From positions 1 to 41,232 of the forward strand of contig JARICA010000004.1 of NCBI GenBank assembly GCA_029264305.1: 41,232 bases of DNA, given 5' to 3'. The stretch's first letter is position 1. Every line of letters starts with the position of its first letter. This DNA comes from Faecalimonas sp. Lineage in GTDB: Bacteria; Bacillota; Clostridia; Lachnospirales; Lachnospiraceae. Both the position numbers and the translations under genes were made by a program. Of the stretch, positions 34,278 through 41,232 are shown in pieces. The notes under the pieces were generated by a model. That model ran no database searches. It was not told the origin of the DNA and saw only the letters and a list, made by a program, of their open reading frames with translations.

Positions 34278-35742
34278 TTTTCTTATCCTCATCTATAATT
34301 TCACAAACCATTTCTCTATCTGTCATATGATATTTCATTCCTTCAATTTCCTGATATTCCTCATGTCCCTTTCCCGCAAGAACAATGATATCATTTTTTC
34401 TAGCACACTTTATCCCATAGCGAATTGCTTCCTTACGATTACAAATTTCTAAACACCTTCCATGTACAGATTCTATCCCCTCTCTTATCTCACTCATAAT
34501 CTGCAATGGATCCTCATATCTTGGATTATCAGAAGTAATAATTGTAAAATCAGACAATATCCCAGATACTTTTCCCATTTCATATCTTCGACCTTCTTTT
34601 GTCCGATTTCCACCACATCCGAAAATGCATATTATCTGACGTGGACGATATGAGTGTACCATTTCTAAAATACTTTGTAAACTCATAGCATTATGAGCAT
34701 AATCTATCAAAACAACTGTTCCTCGATCCGTACATAATTGTTCTACTCTTCCCTTTACTTGAACTTTTTCTAACGATTTTTTTATTTCTTCAAAAGAAAC
34801 ATCTAATTCTTTGCAGACTGCTATAGCACAAAGAGCATTATAAACATTAAATTTTCCTGCCATAACTAAACTGATTTTTCCACACATTTTTCCTGCAATC
34901 TGATACTGTATCCCCAATTTTCCATTCTTTTTTATTGCTTTTACATTTTTCGCATAATAATCCGCTTTTTTTGAAAATCCAAACGTAGTCATGGCACACT
35001 TAGAATCTTTAAGCATTTCCTCCCAATAAGGATTATCTATATTAACAATTGCCCTCTTACTTTGTGTAAATAATTTTGCCTTACAATTTTTATATTCTTC
35101 AAAATTTTTATGCTCAAATTTACTAATATGGTCTTTTCCTAAATTAGTAAACACGCCAATATCGAACTGAATTTCATCTGTCCTATGCAGTTTTAATCCT
35201 TGTGAAGACACTTCCATAATGGCCACATTACACTTTTCTAAAAGCATTTCTTTTAAAAAAAACTGTACATCAATAGATTCTGGAGATGTATTTTGAGTTG
35301 GAATACTTTTTTCCCCTATTCTAACCTCAATTGTTCCAATAAGACCAACCCTATATCCAGCTTCTTTTAAAATATGATAAATCATATAAGCTGTTGTTGT
35401 CTTTCCTTTTGTTCCTGTAATCCCTATCATAAACATTTCTTTAGATGGTTCTCCGTAAAAAACCGCTGCTATTTTCGCCAAAGTTTTCCTTGCATTTTCA
35501 ACTAAAATAAGTGTGATTCCTTTTGGTACTTCTACCTCTCTATCTGATAAAATTGCCACTGCACCTTTTTCTACTGCCTCTCCAATATAAAAACTTCCAT
35601 CTGTTCTTGCACCTTTTATACAAACAAACAATGTATTTGGACCTACTTTTTTTGAATTTTGCGTTATCTTTTCAATATCCAAGATTTCTTTTCCCTGTCG
35701 GATACTGTATTTTATCGGTTGCAGTAGATTTTTCAGTTCCAT
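34255..35742 (-). CDS. murE: UDP-MurNAc-tripeptide synthetase MurE
   Basis: Adds the third residue to UDP-MurNAc-L-Ala-D-Glu in peptidoglycan precursor synthesis. It has 495 residues. The ATP site is GTKGKTTT (110-117). Lys222 in KAKLF is the probable carbamylated lysine. DNPR (405-408) is the signature of enzymes that use meso-diaminopimelate, where lysine-adding forms differ. The C-terminal domain begins near GRVEQL. It lies among priA and dinB rather than in a division-wall cluster, so it could be a second MurE-like copy in this genome. The ATG follows AAAGGGCAG. The chain ends inside the priA start. Confidence 0.9.
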   Translation of the reverse strand: MELKNLLQPIKYSIRQGKEILDIEKITQNSKKVGPNTLFVCIKGARTDGSFYIGEAVEKGAVAILSDREVEVPKGITLILVENARKTLAKIAAVFYGEPSKEMFMIGITGTKGKTTTAYMIYHILKEAGYRVGLIGTIEVRIGEKSIPTQNTSPESIDVQFFLKEMLLEKCNVAIMEVSSQGLKLHRTDEIQFDIGVFTNLGKDHISKFEHKNFEEYKNCKAKLFTQSKRAIVNIDNPYWEEMLKDSKCAMTTFGFSKKADYYAKNVKAIKKNGKLGIQYQIAGKMCGKISLVMAGKFNVYNALCAIAVCKELDVSFEEIKKSLEKVQVKGRVEQLCTDRGTVVLIDYAHNAMSLQSILEMVHSYRPRQIICIFGCGGNRTKEGRRYEMGKVSGILSDFTIITSDNPRYEDPLQIMSEIREGIESVHGRCLEICNRKEAIRYGIKCARKNDIIVLAGKGHEEYQEIEGMKYHMTDREMVCEIIDEDKKNVCRRYY

Positions 35743-35761
35743 ATTTTACTGCCCTTTCCTA

Positions 35762-36958
35762 TTATTTTAGAAATGTTCCTCGCTTTACAGCGTCTTCTCC
35801 AAAACGGTTTCGTATCTCGTCCAATGCCTTATCTAATTTTCTGTGTTTTTCGTCTTTTGGTTTTTTCATTTGTATATCAAATATACTCAATTGTTCCGGT
35901 GCTGTTTCTTCTACTAACTTTGATGTACGAATCCCCAAAAGTCGGATTGGTTCACCGTTCCACAATTCTTCAAAAAGTTGACTTGCATTTTCATATAAAA
36001 TCTTATCCTCATACACCGCCTTTCCCATCTGTTTTTGGTGGGAAACAGTTTGAAAATTATAATATTTTATTTCCACACTAATCATCTGTGCTTTCTGTCC
36101 AGCTTTTCTAAGTCTTTTACCTACACTTTCTGCAAGCCAAAGAAGAACTTCTTTCGCTTCTTCTTCAGTGCTAAGATCTTTTGCCAATGTTGTAGAATTT
36201 CCTATCCCTTTTGCTACAGTTTCTTCTGATTGTACCCTTGTTGTATCAATTCCGTTTGCAAATTGCCAAAGTGTTTTTCCATGACTTTTCAAATGTAATT
36301 CTAGTATATGTGGATTTGTTTTTGCTAGTTCACCTATTGTTTTTATCTCAAGTTTTCTTAATACTTCCACACTTGCTTTCCCTGCCATATAAAGTCTAGA
36401 TACAGGAAGAGGCCACATTTTCACTTTGATCTCTTCTGGGAAAAGTGTATGAACTCGATTAGGTTTTTCAAAATCTGATGCCATTTTTGCTAAAAGTTTA
36501 TTTGTTGAAATTCCAATATTTACCGAAAAACCAAAGGTATCCCATATTTTATTTTTTATTTCTATTGCCCCATCTATTGGCGAATTATATTTATATGCAA
36601 TTCCTGTAAAATCCATATAACATTCATCCACACTCACCTGTTCAATATCCGATGTATATTGTCGTAAAAATTCCATTAACTTCTTACTATATATACTATA
36701 CATTTTGTGGTCTGGTGGTTCCATAACTAAATTTGGGCACTTACGAAAGGCATTCACAACAGGTTCCCCCGTGTGAATGCCATATCGTTTGGCTGGAACA
36801 GACTTTGCCAAAACAACTCCATGCCTTGACTCCCTATTTCCTCCAATAATAGATGGAATTTCTCTTAAGTCTGCTCCTTCGCCCTGTTTTAACTTTTCTA
36901 CTGCCGTCCAACTTAAATAAGCTGAATTTACATCAATATGAAAAATAATTGGTGTCAT
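35762..36958 (-). CDS. dinB: DNA polymerase IV
   Basis: Y-family translesion polymerase of 398 residues. The palm carries Asp9 (FHIDVNSAY) and the VSVDECYMDFTG pair Asp111-Glu112, the three metal-binding acids. The substrate lid KRYGIHTGEPV, a helix-hairpin-helix thumb (KTIGELAKTNPHIL) and a little-finger domain (about 235-350) are present. The C-terminal part has QLSIFD, a form of the beta-clamp binding motif. The ATG lies one base after the clpB stop with AGAGGATAAG upstream, so it would be induced with clpB by heat if the operon is read through. Confidence 0.95.
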   Translation of the reverse strand: MTPIIFHIDVNSAYLSWTAVEKLKQGEGADLREIPSIIGGNRESRHGVVLAKSVPAKRYGIHTGEPVVNAFRKCPNLVMEPPDHKMYSIYSKKLMEFLRQYTSDIEQVSVDECYMDFTGIAYKYNSPIDGAIEIKNKIWDTFGFSVNIGISTNKLLAKMASDFEKPNRVHTLFPEEIKVKMWPLPVSRLYMAGKASVEVLRKLEIKTIGELAKTNPHILELHLKSHGKTLWQFANGIDTTRVQSEETVAKGIGNSTTLAKDLSTEEEAKEVLLWLAESVGKRLRKAGQKAQMISVEIKYYNFQTVSHQKQMGKAVYEDKILYENASQLFEELWNGEPIRLLGIRTSKLVEETAPEQLSIFDIQMKKPKDEKHRKLDKALDEIRNRFGEDAVKRGTFLK

Positions 36959-36959
36959 C

Positions 36960-39545
36960 TTATCCTCTTATACTTGCTGTTAATTCATCGTTTTCTACAT
37001 CAATTAGAATGGTATCTCTACTTCTTACTTTATCTGCTAAAATAAGTTTTGCAGCAAGAGTTTCTACATGTTTTTGTAAATATCTTTTAAGTGGCCTTGC
37101 GCCGTACATAGCTTCGTATCCTCTTTCTGTAATCATTGTTTTTGCCGCTTGTGTTAATTGAATGGAAATTTCTTTTTCCTCTAATCGACGATTAATATCT
37201 TTTACTAATAAATCAATGATGTCACAAATATTGGATTTCGTCAACGGTTTAAACATAATTGTTTCATCTAAACGATTCAAAAACTCTGGTCTAAAATGAT
37301 TACGCAAATCCCTCATGACTAATTCTTCGTTTTCTTTCTGGATATTTCCATCATCATCTATACCATCCAATAAATAAGCTGAACCTATATTTGATGTCAT
37401 AATCAAAATAGTATTTTTAAAATCTACTGTTCTTCCTTGTGAATCTGTAATACGACCATCATCAAGTACCTGCAACAATACATTAAATACATCTGGATGA
37501 GCTTTTTCTATTTCATCAAACAGAACTACTGAATATGGTTTTCTTCTTACAGCCTCGGTCAACTGTCCACCTTCATCATATCCTACATATCCCGGAGGTG
37601 CTCCGATTAATCTAGATACCGAATATTTTTCCATATATTCACTCATATCAATTCTAACCATATTATTTTCATCATCAAATAGACTTTCCGCAAGTGCTTT
37701 TGCAAGTTCTGTTTTACCTACACCTGTAGGTCCTAAAAATAGAAATGAACCAATTGGCTTACTTGGATCTTTAATACCTGCTTTAGAGCGAATAATCGCC
37801 TCCGTCACTTTTGTAACACCTTCATCTTGACCTATAACACGTTTGTGAAGTTCTTCCTCTAAATGAAGTGTTTTATTCCTTTCACTTTCATTTAATTTAG
37901 CAACTGGTATACCTGTCCATCTCGAAATAATTTTAGCAATCTCTTCATCTGTCACACTTTCATGAACAAGTGTTAAATCTCTTGCCTTTACTTTTTCCTC
38001 TTCATCAGCAAGTTGTTTTTGCAATTGTGGAAGTTTTCCATATTGTAATTCAGCTGCTTTTTCCAAATCATAAGAACGTTGAGCTTTTTGAATTTCTTTA
38101 TTCAAAATCTCCATTTCTTCACGAATTTTCTGCACTTTTTCTACGGATGCTTTTTCATTATCCCATTGTGCTTTTTTACCAGAAAACTCATCACGAAGTT
38201 CTCCTAATTCTTTTTGTAAATTAACAAGTCTATCTTGACTCAATCGATCATTTTCTTTTTTCAATGCAGCTTCTTCAATCTCTAACTGCATAATACGTCT
38301 TCTTAATTCATCTAATTCTGTTGGCATAGAATCCAACTCTGTCTTAATCAAAGCACACGCCTCATCTACTAAATCAATTGCTTTATCTGGAAGAAAACGA
38401 TCTGAAATATATCTATTTGATAATACTGCTGCTGATACAAGTGCACCATCTGTAATCTTTACTCCATGGAATACTTCATATCTTTCTTTCAATCCACGCA
38501 AAATGGAAATAGCATCTTCCACAGTTGGCTCTTCTACCATAACTGGTTGAAATCTTCTTTCTAATGCAGCATCTTTTTCAATATACTGTCTATATTCATC
38601 CAATGTTGTTGCACCAATACAGTGTAATTCTCCTCTAGCAAGCATTGGTTTTAACATATTTCCTGCATCCATCGCACCGTCAGCTTTTCCTGCCCCTACG
38701 ATTGTATGCAATTCATCAATGAAAAGAATAATCTTTCCATCACTGCTTTTTACTTCCTCCAATACTGCTTTCAGTCTTTCCTCAAACTCACCTCTATATT
38801 TTGCTCCTGCAACCAACGCACCCATATCAAGTGCAAAAATAGTTTTATCTTTCAGTCCTTCCGGAACATCACCTCTAACAATACGCTGTGCTAAACCTTC
38901 TACCGCTGCTGTTTTACCAACACCTGGTTCTCCTATTAATACCGGATTGTTTTTTGTTTTACGTGAAAGAATACGAATAACATTTCTTATCTCAACATCT
39001 CGTCCAATAACAGGATCTAATTTTTGTTCTCTTGCACGCTCTACTAAATCTGTCCCATATTTATTTAATGTATCGTAAGTCGCCTCTGGATTATCGCTTG
39101 TTACCCTTTGATTTCCTCTCACTGTAGAAAGGGCTTGTAAAAACAACTCTCTCGTAATTCCAAACTCCTTAAAAATCATTTTCACTTCTTTATTTGGATA
39201 CTTTAATAAGGAAAGAAAAATATGTTCTACCGAAACGTATTCATCGCCCATTTGTGTTGCTTCTTCATCAGAATGAATCAAAACTTTATTCAAATCTTGA
39301 CCAATATAAATCTGACCACCTTGTACCTTTACCCTTTTTCTAAGAGCTTCTTCTACACGATTGATAAATAATTCTTTCTGTATGTTCATCTTTTCTAGTA
39401 ATTTTAAAATCAAACTATCTTCCTGCGTAAGAAGAGAGTACAATAAATGTTCCTGTTCCACTTCTTGATTACCATATTCATAGGCAACTTTTTCACATCC
39501 TTGCACTGCCTGCAATGATTTTTGCGTAAATTTGTTTATATTCAT
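36960..39545 (-). CDS. clpB: ATP-dependent chaperone ClpB
   Basis: Hexameric disaggregase that works with DnaK to rescue aggregated proteins. It has 861 residues with the full ClpB layout. The N-terminal double-repeat domain is at about 1-145. AAA1 has [13 protein letters not shown] and [11 protein letters not shown]. The coiled M-domain at about 400-525 separates ClpB from ClpC and ClpA. AAA2 has [16 protein letters not shown] and [14 protein letters not shown]. The ATG follows GAGGAGTGA. Its promoter is overlapped by a CIRCE operator, so HrcA should repress it. It is the first gene of a long run of same-strand genes. Confidence 0.98.
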   Translation of the reverse strand: MNINKFTQKSLQAVQGCEKVAYEYGNQEVEQEHLLYSLLTQEDSLILKLLEKMNIQKELFINRVEEALRKRVKVQGGQIYIGQDLNKVLIHSDEEATQMGDEYVSVEHIFLSLLKYPNKEVKMIFKEFGITRELFLQALSTVRGNQRVTSDNPEATYDTLNKYGTDLVERAREQKLDPVIGRDVEIRNVIRILSRKTKNNPVLIGEPGVGKTAAVEGLAQRIVRGDVPEGLKDKTIFALDMGALVAGAKYRGEFEERLKAVLEEVKSSDGKIILFIDELHTIVGAGKADGAMDAGNMLKPMLARGELHCIGATTLDEYRQYIEKDAALERRFQPVMVEEPTVEDAISILRGLKERYEVFHGVKITDGALVSAAVLSNRYISDRFLPDKAIDLVDEACALIKTELDSMPTELDELRRRIMQLEIEEAALKKENDRLSQDRLVNLQKELGELRDEFSGKKAQWDNEKASVEKVQKIREEMEILNKEIQKAQRSYDLEKAAELQYGKLPQLQKQLADEEEKVKARDLTLVHESVTDEEIAKIISRWTGIPVAKLNESERNKTLHLEEELHKRVIGQDEGVTKVTEAIIRSKAGIKDPSKPIGSFLFLGPTGVGKTELAKALAESLFDDENNMVRIDMSEYMEKYSVSRLIGAPPGYVGYDEGGQLTEAVRRKPYSVVLFDEIEKAHPDVFNVLLQVLDDGRITDSQGRTVDFKNTILIMTSNIGSAYLLDGIDDDGNIQKENEELVMRDLRNHFRPEFLNRLDETIMFKPLTKSNICDIIDLLVKDINRRLEEKEISIQLTQAAKTMITERGYEAMYGARPLKRYLQKHVETLAAKLILADKVRSRDTILIDVENDELTASIRG

Positions 39546-39581
39546 ATGTCACTCCTCCTCTTTTTTGTTTGTTCTACATTA

Positions 39582-39610
39582 TGTATAACACGTGTTGTTA
39601 GCATTGTCAA
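39582..39610 (-). promoter_or_regulatory. clpB promoter
   Basis: On the minus strand a perfect TTGACA (39605-39610), 17 bases and TATACA (39582-39587), about 37 bases before the clpB start. The -35 lies inside the CIRCE element, so repressor and RNA polymerase compete. This is the only clear promoter seen upstream of the whole clpB-to-lgt run. Confidence 0.8.
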
Positions 39611-39624
39611 GAGGTGAGTGCTAA
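39598..39624. promoter_or_regulatory. CIRCE operator (HrcA binding site)
   Basis: TTAGCATTG, nine bases, then GAGTGCTAA. The consensus is TTAGCACTC-N9-GAGTGCTAA, so one arm is perfect and the other matches at seven of nine. HrcA represses chaperone genes through this site and releases it on heat stress. It overlaps the clpB -35. Confidence 0.9.
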
Positions 39625-40373
39625 TATTTTTGTTATTTTTTTGCATACCCTTTAAAATCATATTATCCAGCCTTGCAATCTCATTTTCAATCCTTGTCAG
39701 CTCTCCGATATGGTTATACGCTTCCATTGTTACATCTATATGAGCGTGTCCCATAATATATTGAAGAACCTTTACGCCATTCGGCATAAGCGGTCTGCCC
39801 GATTTTGCCGTAAAGACAACCCCCGAATATCCGTCCACCTCAATGCTCTTATTCTTTGCAAGCATGAAATTGATTTTCCTTTGTTCCTCAAAGGCTTTTG
39901 CAACTTCTTGTGTCATAGGTATAATCCGAATACTCGACTGCGTTTTTGGTGTTGAGATATGGAACTTGCAACCATCGCCTAAATTCTTATATATGAGCTG
40001 GTGGTCTACATTAACCGTTTTGCCTTGATGTTTATATCTTTCCATATAAGTCCAATCAGCTCCCCACACCTTACCCCCGTACCAATCATTATGGTAAACA
40101 TGGGGTAATATGTGTTATAGACATTGCTTTGTTTTACAAACTCCATAAACTTTTCTTGTTGAGAAACAGTTAAGGCTTCTTTTTCCTCTGCTGGTTTTCC
40201 ATAATCGCTAATGGAACTCTTTGCAGGGTTCTTTCGGATAATATCATCATCAACAGCCATTTCTAATGCAGGATAAAACAAGTTGTGAATATACTTGATT
40301 GTAGAATAAGCATATCCAGCTTTGAAAAGTTTCGCATAATACGCTTTAATATGTGAGGGTAAAAGCTGAACAA

Positions 40374-40433
40374 CTTTAATTCTTCCATATCAACAGCAAT
40401 CGGTTGTTCTGTTACTCTTATCTTTGTTTTAAT
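40374..40433 (-). pseudogene. Possible fragment of an excisionase-like gene
   Basis: A short frame reads KTKIRVTEQPIAVDMEELK before running into integrase sequence in the wrong frame. It recalls the start of small helix-turn-helix (excisionase-like) proteins in conjugative elements, with ATT where an ATG would be expected. The recognition is from memory on about 20 residues only. Confidence 0.3.
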
Positions 40434-40528
40434 TTCTGCTGGTAATCCTTAACAACATGACGGACAACTTTCTTTAAACAACTTTCAAAACGGCATTGAA
40501 CTTTTTTCTGGAAGTCAGACGGTTTCAT
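40418..40528 (-). pseudogene. Truncated sigma-70-like protein of a conjugative element
   Basis: A frame of 36 residues beginning MKPSDFQKKVQCRFESC, with AAGGGG upstream of its ATG. This start matches the N-terminus of the sigma-70-family helix-turn-helix regulator found in Tn916-like and clostridial conjugative elements, normally about 140 residues. It stops after KLKQR and the rest, including the DNA-binding regions, is gone. With the integrase remnant it marks a large internal deletion of the element. Confidence 0.6.
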
Positions 40529-40856
40529 CAATCTCAACCCCTTTCCGCTATGACGTAAAAAGTGGTTCTCCCTCTTTCCGCACCATATAGGAAACGGCAG
40601 GTGTGATTTGTTAAGTTGAGAACTCGAAAAAGCTAAAATTTTCCAGAATGAAAAAAGTCCGCACAAAACAGGCTGTTTGCACGAGCGAATGAATTTATAT
40701 ATCTAATTAACGATTTTATTGATTGCTTTTTCTATTTATAACCGATAAATTTCTTTAAAACATTCTCCCTAATTTACACATCAAAAATATTTTCTTAAAT
40801 CATAAAGTATATTTCTAAATAATTTCTAAATGTACCATAGACTTCTTTGTTTCATG
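40529..40856. other. AT-rich stretch without a gene
   Basis: No reading frame with a ribosome site is visible on either strand. The part next to the sigma-like fragment is probably its old leader. The rest is AT-rich with short TTTCTAAAT-like repeats near 40812-40830 and nothing else I can name. It may contain the outer boundary of the decayed element. Confidence 0.5.
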
Positions 40857-40885
40857 TGGATAGCATAAAAACCTTATGATACAAT
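40857..40885 (+). promoter_or_regulatory. Possible response-regulator promoter
   Basis: TGGATA (40857-40862), 17 bases, TACAAT (40880-40885). Each hexamer differs from consensus at one or two positions. It is 25 bases before the start codon, followed by AAAGGAGATG. Confidence 0.45.
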
Positions 40886-40910
40886 GTCTAATTAAAGGAG
40901 ATGAAATCAC

Positions 40911-41232
40911 ATGAATAAAATTGCTATTATTGAAGATGATATAGACATTTGCAATATGATTGCAAAATTCTTAGAAAATAATAAATATATCGTTCATTAT
41001 GCCTTGAATGGTGCAGAGGGAATAGAATTATGTAAATCGATTGTTCCAGATTTAATAATACTTGATATTATGTTACCGAAGTTAAATGGAAATGATGTAT
41101 TACAACGATTGCGTAAATTTACAAATGCTCCTGTCATTGTTGTTTCCGCAAAAACAATGGTACAGACAAAAATAGATTTATTAAAATTAGGTGCTGATGA
41201 TTATATGACTAAGCCGTTTGACCTGCATGAGC
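40911..41232 (+). CDS. OmpR/PhoB-type response regulator (cut by window end)
   Basis: The first 107 residues cover a complete receiver domain of a two-component regulator. IIEDD (6-10) gives the acidic metal site, Asp52 in LIILDIMLP is the phosphoacceptor, Ser79 is the switch residue and Lys101 in MTKPFD is the conserved lysine. KPFDLHE suggests an OmpR-type winged-helix output domain beyond the edge, which I cannot see. The ATG follows AAAGGAGATG by seven bases. It is the only plus-strand gene on this side and lies next to a decayed conjugative element, so it may be element cargo, for example with a sensor kinase and ABC exporter. Confidence 0.88.
   Translation, partial: MNKIAIIEDDIDICNMIAKFLENNKYIVHYALNGAEGIELCKSIVPDLIILDIMLPKLNGNDVLQRLRKFTNAPVIVVSAKTMVQTKIDLLKLGADDYMTKPFDLHE

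Larger units (their letters stand above)
39542..40386 (-). pseudogene. Degraded tyrosine integrase of an integrative conjugative element
   Basis: The remains read in transcription order. A core-binding domain (HIKAYYAKLFKAGYAYSTIK, then ALEMAVDDDIIRKNPAK) is followed by the catalytic Arg box GTGVRCGELIGLIW. A frameshift follows at the T-run 40018-40021, where one base appears missing. The frame resumes at KTVNVDHQLIYKN and runs to SGRPLMPNG. There an in-frame deletion of about 50-60 residues removes the HxxR box and joins to VLQYIMGHAHIDVTMEAYNHI, which holds the last His and the Tyr nucleophile. The N-terminal arm domain is missing. The last frame has no stop of its own before the clpB operator and ends at 39542. 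It cannot encode an active recombinase. It resembles Tn916-type and clostridial element integrases. Confidence 0.85.

Noticed and set aside
39546-39624. CtsR operator at clpB
   Set aside because: No tandem GGTCAAA heptamers are visible. The CIRCE element explains the control region.
39625-40281. Two separate small proteins in the integrase region
   Set aside because: Both frames align in order to one integrase once a missing base in the T-run at 40018-40021 is allowed for. They are pieces of one broken gene.
40667-40856. Short TTTCTAAAT-like repeats as an origin or CRISPR-like array
   Set aside because: The repeats are few, short and irregular, and there are no unique spacers or DnaA-box series.

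Overview
The window is AT-rich Firmicute DNA, most likely from the Lachnospiraceae or a close clostridial relative. The indications are strong AGGAGG ribosome sites, AT-rich codon use, a PPDK of the same 874-residue length as the Clostridium symbiosum enzyme, a pyruvate:ferredoxin oxidoreductase, a lysine riboswitch, a CIRCE operator, a PASTA kinase and a meso-DAP type MurE. Almost everything is on the minus strand. Only an AraC-type regulator and a response regulator cut by the right edge are on the plus strand. I saw no rRNA, tRNA or CRISPR array.

Left part (1-7800): ppdK with its own promoter and terminator. Next is a Gfo/Idh/MocA oxidoreductase divergent from an AraC regulator, with tandem 13-bp operator-like repeats between them. 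A compact mobile cassette (5313-6282) follows: a REP-associated tyrosine transposase framed by two REP-like hairpins and an exact 21-bp inverted repeat. It fills the gap between the stop codons of the AraC gene and glyS.

Middle part (6284-20450): glyS, recO, a small yqzL-like gene overlapping recO, era and an M16C peptidase form a translation/repair cluster. An M24 aminopeptidase P follows. Then comes an NhaC-family transporter preceded by a complete lysine riboswitch and intrinsic terminator, which marks it as a probable lysine transporter. The large pyruvate:ferredoxin oxidoreductase gene has its own promoter and terminator.

Right part (20448-39624): a tightly packed run of fifteen minus-strand genes with gaps of about 30 bases or less and several overlaps. 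In transcription order they are clpB, dinB, murE, priA, def, fmt, a yugP-like metallopeptidase, rsmB, rlmN, prpC, pknB, rsgA, rpe, thiN and ychF, then lgt and a strong terminator. I see no internal terminator. The only clear promoter is in front of clpB and is overlapped by a CIRCE (HrcA) operator. The run joins protein quality control, replication restart, wall synthesis, formyl-Met processing, rRNA methylation and the Ser/Thr kinase-phosphatase pair.

Right edge (39625-41232): the decayed end of an integrative conjugative element. It holds an integrase with a frameshift and an internal deletion, a trace of a possible excisionase-like gene, and the first 36 residues of a sigma-70-like element protein. 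The integrase frame now reads through the clpB operator and promoter. A response regulator gene starts after a non-coding stretch and runs off the window.
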